This document shows, in pieces, positions 58,319 to 64,000 of a DNA stretch of 64,000 nt. The stretch is from Microbacterium paraoxydans. Its GTDB lineage: Bacteria; Actinomycetota; Actinomycetes; Actinomycetales; Microbacteriaceae. The notes beneath the pieces are model-generated. The model searched no databases. It was given only the letters and a program-made list of their open reading frames with translations, and had not been told where the DNA came from. The DNA lies in the NCBI RefSeq assembly GCF_020524545.1, contig NZ_JAIVLG010000002.1:248001-312000 (forward strand), written 5' to 3'. A program made the translations under genes and the position numbers. Each line of letters begins with the position of its first letter. Position 1 is the first letter of the stretch.

Positions 58319-59940
58319 ACGTGCTGCCTGTCGTCGATGAGGGTGCGCAGCAGCTCGGCCGTCCGCTTCGGGTCCTGTCGGGTGAGGGAGTCGATCTCGG
58401 CCCGGCGACGCTCGAGACTGACCTGCGCGGGCTCCGGATCGGGCTCGGGCTCGGGGTCCGGGGTCGTCTCCAGGAAGGCGAGCGGGGTCGTGGCCGCCTG
58501 GTCGATCGCTGCCGTGGCCGCGCCCGCGCCGATCGCGGACAGGGGAGCGGGCCGGTCGCCGAAGAGCTGGTCGAACTCGGTCGCCGAGTTCGCGCGGCGG
58601 CGCATGCGCACGAGAGCGGCGATGACCGCGAGCAGCAGCGGCAGCGCGATCGCCGCCGCGATGATCAGCGTGTTCAGCAGGACGGCCTGGCGCTCGGCGG
58701 CCTCCGACTCCTTGGCGGCCTGCAGCGCGGCCTGCGCTGCCTCGGAACTGGTCTGGGTGAACGAGACGAGTTCGACGGCGATCGAGTCGCCGCGCTCGGT
58801 GTCGATCCCGGCGGCTGTCTCGACCAGGTCGCTCAGCTGCGCGGTGCTCAGGTCGCCGCCAGCTCCCGCATCGACCGCGACGGAGACCGACTGACGAAGC
58901 AGGGAGCCCGCGGGGGTGGAGGTGCTCTGCGTGCTCTTGTTGACCGCGTTGGTCCTCGATGTCTCCGTGGACTCGGAGGTGCCGTCACCGCCGGTGGAAG
59001 GCACGGCGATGTTGTCGGGGCCGAGCACTCCGGCATTCGAGCTGGACCCGTCCTGCCGGTCCGTCCTGGTCTGCTCGGTGAGCGGGGGAGCACCCTCTGC
59101 CGGGGTGTAGGTCTCTTCGACGCGCTCGTTGACGGAGTGGTCGATCTCGGCGACGACGGTCACCTTGGCGTTGCCCGGCCCGACGACGGTGTCGAGCATC
59201 TGCTGCACGTTCGCCGTGACCCGCGCTTCGTAGTCGCTGGCCTGCTGGTCGACGCCTCCGGTGGTCCCGACTCCTGCGGCCGAAAGCGTCTGTCCGCTCT
59301 GGTCCACGACGGCGACGTTCTCCGGCTTCATGCCGCTGACGGCCGCGGAGGTCAGGTGCACGATGGCCTCGACCTGCTTCGAGGTCAGCGTCGCATTGCC
59401 GGACGTCTCCACGAACACCGAGGCCGTGGCGTCGACGGTCTCCGAGACGAACACGCTCTCCTCCGGGATGGCGAGCTGCACCGAGGCGGCCGTCACCCCT
59501 TCGATGGACGAGATGGTGGCGGCGAGCTCGCCTTCGATGGCGCGCTTATAAGTCACGGACTGCTGGAACTCGGAGGTCGTCACACCCATGTCGTCGAGCA
59601 GCGAGTAGCCGCCCGAGCTCGTGCCCGGAAGGCCGGCGGATGCGGCGGCGAGCCGTTGGTCGTAGACGTCCTTCTCGGGAACGAGCACGGTCGCTCCGCC
59701 ATCCGCCAGCTCGTACGGCACGGACGACGACCGCAGCTGCTCGACCACGGCGTTCGCATCGGAAGCGCTCATGCCGGAGAAGAGCGGGGTGTAGGTGGGA
59801 CGGGTGAGCCAGCTGGAGAGCGCGACGATACCGAGGGCGAGCACGGCGACGCCGATGATCGCGATCGTGCGCTGCGCGAGCGAGAAGCCCGCGATCACGC
59901 GTCCGATCCGCTGGAACACGGTGGTGACGGCCTGGGGCAT
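58315..59940 (-). CDS. fliF: Flagellar MS-ring protein FliF
   Basis: The 541-residue protein has two membrane helices (TIAIIGVAVLALGIVALSSWL near 30 and LNTLIIAAAIALPLLLAVIAALV near 430). Between them are the ring-building motifs YTPLFSGMSASDANAVVEQL, SSGGYSLLDDMGVTTSEFQQSVTYKRAIEGELAATISSIEGV and the long extracellular part. The C-terminal tail ending RQDPKRTAELLRTLIDD binds FliG. It forms the base ring in the membrane. The start overlaps the fliE stop as TGATG. Confidence 0.95.
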   Translation of the reverse strand: MPQAVTTVFQRIGRVIAGFSLAQRTIAIIGVAVLALGIVALSSWLTRPTYTPLFSGMSASDANAVVEQLRSSSVPYELADGGATVLVPEKDVYDQRLAAASAGLPGTSSGGYSLLDDMGVTTSEFQQSVTYKRAIEGELAATISSIEGVTAASVQLAIPEESVFVSETVDATASVFVETSGNATLTSKQVEAIVHLTSAAVSGMKPENVAVVDQSGQTLSAAGVGTTGGVDQQASDYEARVTANVQQMLDTVVGPGNAKVTVVAEIDHSVNERVEETYTPAEGAPPLTEQTRTDRQDGSSSNAGVLGPDNIAVPSTGGDGTSESTETSRTNAVNKSTQSTSTPAGSLLRQSVSVAVDAGAGGDLSTAQLSDLVETAAGIDTERGDSIAVELVSFTQTSSEAAQAALQAAKESEAAERQAVLLNTLIIAAAIALPLLLAVIAALVRMRRRANSATEFDQLFGDRPAPLSAIGAGAATAAIDQAATTPLAFLETTPDPEPEPDPEPAQVSLERRRAEIDSLTRQDPKRTAELLRTLIDDRQHV

Positions 59941-60242
59941 CAGGCTTGCATCCGCATGATCTCGTTGAATGCGTCGACGCCCTTGTTGCGCACGGCGGCG
60001 ACGAGCTCGAGGGTGACCGAGGCGCGGGAGGAGGCGATCATCGCGGCGTGGATGTCGTCGAGATCACCGGTGACCGCGGCGACTTTGAGGGCGTCGGACT
60101 CGGACTGCAGGGAGCGCAGCTCGTCGATCGCGCCGGTGACGCTGCTCGCGAAGGCCGTGTCATCCGTGTTCTTCGCGGGCACGATCGGCGGGGCGAGGGT
60201 GAAGTTCGAGGAGATGCCCTCGATGCCGGCGAGCGGATCCAT
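59940..60242 (-). CDS. fliE: Flagellar hook-basal body protein FliE
   Basis: The 100-residue protein ends with the FliE signature DDIHAAMIASSRASVTLELVAAVRNKGVDAFNEIMRMQ. It joins the MS ring to the rod. The ATG at 60242 gives the usual length; upstream in-frame sequence is flgC in another frame. Both ends overlap neighbours as TGATG. Confidence 0.94.
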   Translation of the reverse strand: MDPLAGIEGISSNFTLAPPIVPAKNTDDTAFASSVTGAIDELRSLQSESDALKVAAVTGDLDDIHAAMIASSRASVTLELVAAVRNKGVDAFNEIMRMQA

Positions 60243-60634
60243 CAGGTGCGTCCGATCTGCAGGGCTGCTTCGTAGGCGTTGCGCGCACGATCGACGATCC
60301 CGGCGCTGGCCTGATAGCCGCGCTGGGCGAGGATCAGCTGGCTCATCTGATCGCCGAGATCGATGTCGGGGTAGCGGACGTAGCCGTCGGCATCGGCGAG
60401 CGGGTGGTCGGGCTGATGGACGACCCGCCCCACGGCGCTGCCCTGCACGGTGCCGGCGACGTACACGCCGGGCGATTGGTCGCTCGGCTGGGCGAGGATG
60501 TACCGCGCCCGGAAGGCCGCGCCGTCGGTCGAGGTGGCGGTGTTGATGTTCGCGATGTTGTCGCTGATGGCGTCGAGCCACTTGCGGTGCACGGTCAGGC
60601 CGGTGCTCGCGATCCCGATCGCATCGAAGGTCAT
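60242..60634 (-). CDS. flgC: Flagellar rod protein FlgC
   Basis: The 130-residue protein has the N-terminal rod signature TFDAIGIASTGLTVHRKWLDAISDNIANINTATS and the C-terminal helix GYVRYPDIDLGDQMSQLILAQRGYQASAGIVDRARNAYEAALQIG. It is a proximal rod subunit exported by the flagellar system. The start overlaps the flgB stop by four bases. Confidence 0.95.
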   Translation of the reverse strand: MTFDAIGIASTGLTVHRKWLDAISDNIANINTATSTDGAAFRARYILAQPSDQSPGVYVAGTVQGSAVGRVVHQPDHPLADADGYVRYPDIDLGDQMSQLILAQRGYQASAGIVDRARNAYEAALQIGRT

Positions 60635-60972
60635 GAGGTCCTCATCGCCGTGCGCATCGAAGCGAACGAGCCGTTCACGGCCTGCGTGGCGAACTGGTAG
60701 CGCAGCATCGTGTCGACGCTGGAGAGGGTCTCGGTGTCGAGGTTGACGTTGTTGCCGTTCAGCCGGGTCGGCTCGAGCGAGGTGCCGACCGTCGCGCCGA
60801 CGCGACCGTCCCCGGCATCGACCGAGCGGGCGAGAGCCTCTTCGAACTGCACGCGCTTGGCGTGGTAGTTCGGGGTGTTGATGTTGGCGATGTTGTCGGC
60901 GATGGCACGCTGACGCAGCGCAAGGCCGTCGAGCGCACTCGTCAGCGCGGTGATGGTCACAGAATCGAACAC
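60631..60972 (-). CDS. flgB: Flagellar rod protein FlgB
   Basis: The 113-residue protein has ALTSALDGLALRQRAIADNIANINTPNYHAKRVQFEEAL and the closing helix VDTMLRYQFATQAVNGSFASMRTAMRTS, typical for FlgB. It is the first gene of the basal-body series and is preceded by a 112-base gap carrying a sigma-28-type promoter about 76 bases upstream of the GTG start. Confidence 0.94.
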   Translation of the reverse strand: MFDSVTITALTSALDGLALRQRAIADNIANINTPNYHAKRVQFEEALARSVDAGDGRVGATVGTSLEPTRLNGNNVNLDTETLSSVDTMLRYQFATQAVNGSFASMRTAMRTS

Positions 60973-61047
60973 GAACCGGCTCCCCGTGTGTAGCTGGTGT
61001 GGCCGATCCCTGGCCGAGTCTTGCGAGCTATCCGTGCTCTCCCTGGT

Positions 61048-61074
61048 CTATCGGCAGCTTCGTGCGCCGCGTTA
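61048..61074 (-). promoter_or_regulatory. Sigma-28-type promoter of the flgB operon
   Basis: On the minus strand the sequence reads TAAC, 15 bases, GCCGATAG, the closest of the three copies to the FliA consensus. The leader would be about 70 bases long. Confidence 0.7.
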
Positions 61075-61084
61075 GGGAGCGGTC

Positions 61085-61381
61085 TCAGCCGTCCGCATCG
61101 AGGTAGGCGGGATCCTCGGTGCGCCGAGCACCCGGGATGCGGCTCACCGCGCCGAGGTGCTGTCGGAGGTCGTCGAGGTCGGTGCGGGTGCGCTCCATGG
61201 CGGTGCGCTGCAGTTCGACGACGTGCCGAGCGCGATCCGCGAGCGCGGGGGGAAGCGGCACCGTCGGCGGGGCCCAGGGCGCGAGGTCCGCCGCGTCCGC
61301 GGTGCCGGGAGCGGCCGCGAGGATCCGTTCGGCGTCGTGCTCGAGTCGATCGAGCAGCGCGGTCCATTCGTCGATGCTCAC
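61085..61381 (-). CDS. Small protein in the FliT chaperone position
   Basis: The 98-residue protein (SIDEWTALLDRLEHDAERILAA, later ALADRARHVVELQRTAMERTRTDLDDLRQHLGAVSRI) is largely helical and acidic. It lies directly after fliS, overlapping by four bases, where FliT-like filament-cap chaperones usually sit. Sequence similarity to FliT is not obvious, so the role is inferred from order and helical character only. Confidence 0.6.
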   Translation of the reverse strand: MSIDEWTALLDRLEHDAERILAAAPGTADAADLAPWAPPTVPLPPALADRARHVVELQRTAMERTRTDLDDLRQHLGAVSRIPGARRTEDPAYLDADG

Positions 61382-61764
61382 GTCCGGCTCTCCGCCACGG
61401 CGCGGGCCGCTTCGTGCCAGGCATCGCGCAGGGGGGCGACGATGCCATGGCAGGCGCGGGTGCGCTCGGGGTCGCGGCCGATGTTGGCCCCGATGAGCGT
61501 CTGCGAGAGGTAGACGTAGACCGAACGCAGACCGGCGCTGCCGTTCCAGTCGTCGGTGAGCGAGGACGACAGCTCCGAGACGATCGCCTGCGCGTGCTGC
61601 AGCTGCGCGTTCGCCTCGGTCCAGTCCTCGGTCCGCTGGGCGGTCTCGCCGCGCTCGATGTCCAGCAGCAGCCGGTCGTAGAGCATGGTCACCAGGCGCT
61701 CCGGGGGCGCCGACAGCACGGCATCCTCGCGGTAGCGCTGTTGGGCGCGCAGGGCGGCGTTCAT
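61378..61764 (-). CDS. fliS: Flagellin chaperone FliS
   Basis: The 128-residue protein has AALRAQQRYREDAVLSAPPERLVTMLYDRLLLDIERGE and ELSSSLTDDWNGSAGLRSVYVYLSQTLIGANIGRDPERT, the standard FliS four-helix pattern. It binds the C-terminus of flagellin and prevents early polymerisation. The ATG at 61764 was preferred over the GTG at 61770 because GGGGAAG is then properly spaced. Confidence 0.93.
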   Translation of the reverse strand: MNAALRAQQRYREDAVLSAPPERLVTMLYDRLLLDIERGETAQRTEDWTEANAQLQHAQAIVSELSSSLTDDWNGSAGLRSVYVYLSQTLIGANIGRDPERTRACHGIVAPLRDAWHEAARAVAESRT

Positions 61765-61766
61765 GC

Positions 61767-63155
61767 TCACTTCCCCGCGTTCGAACTCGAGCCCGGGAGG
61801 GCGGCGATCTGCGACGAGAGGTACGTCGACTGCGACTGCAGCTGCGACAGCATGACCTCGAGTCGCGCGTACGTGCGCTCCAGGGAGGCCTTGCGCTGCG
61901 CGAGCCGCACGTCCCAGCGTTCCATCTGCTCGCCGAGGCCCTTGACCTCGCTCTCCTGTCCGGTGATGCGAGAGGTGAGCAGTCCGTCGTACTTGTCGGA
62001 GTAGACCTTGGCGGTGTCCTGCACGCGCGATGCGACGTCGGAGAAGAGCCCGGCCACGGCATCCGGATCCTTCGCGAGCGCCTCGGCGAACTTCTCCTCA
62101 TCGAAGCTCAGGACGCCGTACATGTCGGTCGAGATGCCGATGGACGAGGGGGAGACGCCGTCGACGGGGTGCTGCACGGCATCGGCGAGTGCATTGCGCA
62201 ACCCGCGGACGGTGCTGTCGCCCGTGAAGACGCCGAGGGTGGTCTTGTCTCCCGGCTTCGCGGCGACGGTCGTCTTCGAGCCGTTGTCGATGCGGGTCAG
62301 GATGTCCTTGACCACGGCGATGAAGTCTGCGGACGCCTTCGTCCGCGCTTCGGTGTCGACGGCGACGCCGATCGTGACGGGATCGGCCGAACTGGCTGTG
62401 ACGGTCACGTCCACACCGTCGAACAGGTCGGTGAACGTGTTGCTCGACGAGGTCAGCACCTGTTCGGCGCTGGTCCCAGCCCACAGGCGCAGACGGGCGT
62501 CGGCGCCGGTGGCGATGACGGCGGCTCCCGCCTCGGTGGAGAGGTCGGAGGCGGTGCCGCCCTCGACCGCGGCGATGTCACCGCGGTACGCGCGGAACTG
62601 TCCTGCTTCTCCCGAGTCGGCGGCGCGCAGCTGCAGGCGGTGCATCACGTTCCCGTCAGCATCGCGCCCGGCAGGAACGGCGGCGGCGACGATGCCGGCC
62701 CCGGCGTCGTTGATCGCCTGGGCGACGTCCTGCATCGACGCGGAGTCTGCGGTGACCTGCACGCGCTCGCCCTTCGCGTTCTCGAGCGTCATGACGGGGG
62801 GATCGGTGGGCCAGCCGGGCGAGGCGGCGGAGACGATCGTGTGATTCGTGGCGACCCGGTCCACGACGATGTCGGCGGAGAGGGGAGCAGCACCCGCGCG
62901 GGTGGCGACGGTGACCGAGGATGAGGAGGAGGCGGTGGTGAAGCGGGCGAGTCCGTCGGGAACCGCGGCCTTCTCTGCGGCGGTCGCGAGGCTCTGGAGG
63001 GCCGTGTTCAGGGTCTGCAGCTGGGAGACGATGCCGTTCTTGTCATCCATCTTCGCCTTGAGCAGCGAGCGCGGGATGGCGTGCACGTCCATCAGCGCCT
63101 TGATGACCTCCGTGGTCTTCAGGCCGGAGACGAGACCGTCGAGCGAGAGGGACAT
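61767..63155 (-). CDS. fliD: Flagellar filament cap protein FliD
   Basis: The 462-residue protein begins SLDGLVSGLKTTEVIKALMDVHAIPRSLLKAKMDDKNGIVSQLQTLNTALQSL, the FliD N-terminal coiled coil. It ends with the matching helix EMERWDVRLAQRKASLERTYARLEVMLSQLQSQSTYLSSQIAAL-type pattern. It caps the filament and helps flagellin insertion. It follows fliC after a strong stem-loop and is coupled to fliS through a GTGA overlap. Confidence 0.93.
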   Translation of the reverse strand: MSLSLDGLVSGLKTTEVIKALMDVHAIPRSLLKAKMDDKNGIVSQLQTLNTALQSLATAAEKAAVPDGLARFTTASSSSSVTVATRAGAAPLSADIVVDRVATNHTIVSAASPGWPTDPPVMTLENAKGERVQVTADSASMQDVAQAINDAGAGIVAAAVPAGRDADGNVMHRLQLRAADSGEAGQFRAYRGDIAAVEGGTASDLSTEAGAAVIATGADARLRLWAGTSAEQVLTSSSNTFTDLFDGVDVTVTASSADPVTIGVAVDTEARTKASADFIAVVKDILTRIDNGSKTTVAAKPGDKTTLGVFTGDSTVRGLRNALADAVQHPVDGVSPSSIGISTDMYGVLSFDEEKFAEALAKDPDAVAGLFSDVASRVQDTAKVYSDKYDGLLTSRITGQESEVKGLGEQMERWDVRLAQRKASLERTYARLEVMLSQLQSQSTYLSSQIAALPGSSSNAGK

Positions 63156-63183
63156 GATCGCCTTTGCAGGTCGGGAGCGGACA

Positions 63184-63219
63184 GTGTCCGGGCGACGGGC
63201 GGATCCGCCGCCCGGACAC
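63184..63219 (-). terminator. Strong stem-loop between fliC and fliD
   Basis: An 11-bp perfect stem (GTGTCCGGGCG and complement) encloses a 14-base loop that itself contains GCGGATCCGC. It lies 12 bases after the fliC stop. Partial termination here would make flagellin mRNA more abundant than fliD. Confidence 0.6.
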
Positions 63220-63230
63220 TACGGCGTGGT

Positions 63231-64000
63231 TCAGCGCAGGAGCTGGAGAACGCCCTGGTTGGACTGGTTCGCCTGGGCCAGCATGGCCGTGCCCGCCTGC
63301 GACAGGATGTTCGCCGACGTGAACTTGACCATCTCGGACGCCATGTCGGTGTCGCGGATCCGGCTCTCGGCGGCGGCGAGGTTCTCCGCCGACACGTTGA
63401 GGCTGTTGATGGTCGACTCGAAGCGGTTCTGCAGCGCACCGTAGCCGGCACGCGCGGTCGAGACCGCCTGGATCTCGGTGTCGATGTCAGCGAGCGCGGC
63501 ACCGTAGGTGGCTGCGTCGGTCATCGTCGCCGCGTATCCCTTGATGTCGGCGCCGAGGCTGGCGAAGTCGGTCAGAGCGACCGAGATCTGGTCCTCGGCG
63601 GCGACCGCGCCCGCACCGACCTGGAACGTCAGCGTCGCGCCGCCCGAGAGCAGCTTGATGCCGTTGAAGTTCGTGCTCTCGGCGATCCGGGTGAGCTCGT
63701 CGCCGAGGGCGCCGATCTCGGTCTGGATCGCTTCGCGCGACTTCGCGTTGTTCGAGTCGTTCGCGCCCTGAGCCGTCAGGTCGCGCACGCGCTGAAGGAT
63801 CGAGTGGACTTCGGTCAGGGCGCCTTCTGCGGTCTGGATGACCGAGATGCCGTCCTGGGCGTTGCGCGCCGCGACGTTCAGGCCGTTGACCTGCGAACGC
63901 AGACCCTCGGAGATCGCCAGGCCCGCAGCGTCGTCCGCCGCGCGGTTGATCCGCAGACCGCTCGACAGCTTCTCGAGCGACTTCGACAGGTCGTTCTGCG
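63231..64000 (-). CDS. fliC: Flagellin, N-terminus outside the window
   Basis: The fragment gives the last 255 residues or so. The N-terminal D0/D1 pattern is present from QNDLSKSLEKLSSGLRINRAADDAAGLAISEGLRSQVNGLN onwards. The C-terminus is SAENLAAAESRIRDTDMASEMVKFTSANILSQAGTAMLAQANQSNQGVLQLLR. The middle domain is very short, so the whole flagellin would be about 280 residues. It is the filament subunit, exported with FliS. Only the first 25-30 residues and the promoter are missing. Confidence 0.95.
   Translation of the reverse strand, partial: QNDLSKSLEKLSSGLRINRAADDAAGLAISEGLRSQVNGLNVAARNAQDGISVIQTAEGALTEVHSILQRVRDLTAQGANDSNNAKSREAIQTEIGALGDELTRIAESTNFNGIKLLSGGATLTFQVGAGAVAAEDQISVALTDFASLGADIKGYAATMTDAATYGAALADIDTEIQAVSTARAGYGALQNRFESTINSLNVSAENLAAAESRIRDTDMASEMVKFTSANILSQAGTAMLAQANQSNQGVLQLLR

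Noticed and set aside
1..64000. CRISPR arrays, rRNA or tRNA genes
   Set aside because: No regularly spaced repeats with unique spacers and no conserved rRNA/tRNA sequence blocks were noticed; a dedicated tRNA scan was not possible here.

Overview
The window is about 64 kb of very GC-rich DNA. Genes are tightly packed with many ATGA/GTGA/TGATG overlaps, starts are often GTG, and TAnnnT -10 boxes lie 6-7 bases before the start codon (leaderless transcription). With a flagellar locus carrying csrA and flbD, a coaA-glmS-acpS-alr-tsaE block and a Wzx/Wzy capsule cluster, this points to a motile actinobacterium of the Microbacteriaceae, most likely Microbacterium or a close relative. That placement is inferred from gene content and style, not from a marker gene. 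No rRNA, tRNA, IS element or CRISPR array was recognised.

Region 1 (1-8.9 kb) is an exopolysaccharide locus: the tail of a sugar-nucleotide epimerase, a GT4 glycosyltransferase, a 778-residue protein with two GT4 units, two hexapeptide acyltransferases, a Wzy-like polymerase, a Wzx-like flippase and a UDP-sugar dehydrogenase. The polysaccharide co-polymerase/BY-kinase and a low-molecular-weight tyrosine phosphatase follow at 19.3-21.6 kb.

Region 2 (9-19.2 kb) lies between these two EPS parts and is the least understood. It holds a DUF4012 protein, an NTP_transf_5-like nucleotidyltransferase, an HprK-like protein whose P-loop is destroyed and which carries two PqqD-like domains, a signal peptidase I, a DUF418-like membrane protein, a MauE-thioredoxin fusion, a small Tat-exported protein with two cysteines, an AraC-type regulator and a second HprK-like ATPase with an intact P-loop. 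A two-part direct repeat lies upstream of both the Tat-protein gene and the regulator gene, suggesting one regulon. This is the best candidate for an undescribed system: kinase, nucleotidyltransferase and PqqD-type parts as used in peptide tailoring, but without the cyclase or protease of a lasso-peptide cluster.

Region 3 (21.7-31.3 kb) is housekeeping: ppx/gppA, coaA, glmS, acpS, alr and tsaE. These run by start/stop overlaps into a response regulator, then a histidine kinase and a membrane protein with a degenerate GGDEF domain.

Region 4 (31.3-64 kb) is a flagellar locus on the minus strand, in transcription order fliC-fliD-fliS-orf-flgB-flgC-fliE-fliF-fliG-fliH-fliI-fliJ-fliK-flgD-flgE, then flbD-motA-motB-fliM-fliN-fliO-fliP-fliQ-fliR-flhB-flhA-csrA. 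About 11 kb of unrelated transport genes separate flgE from flbD: two mirror-image TetR/ABC-exporter modules, NhaA, a TrkH-type channel, MerR/SulP and an amino-acid:cation symporter. Three CTAACGC-N12-[GCT]CCGA[TC]AG elements (sigma-28 type) precede flgB, fliM and flbD and should coordinate the two halves.
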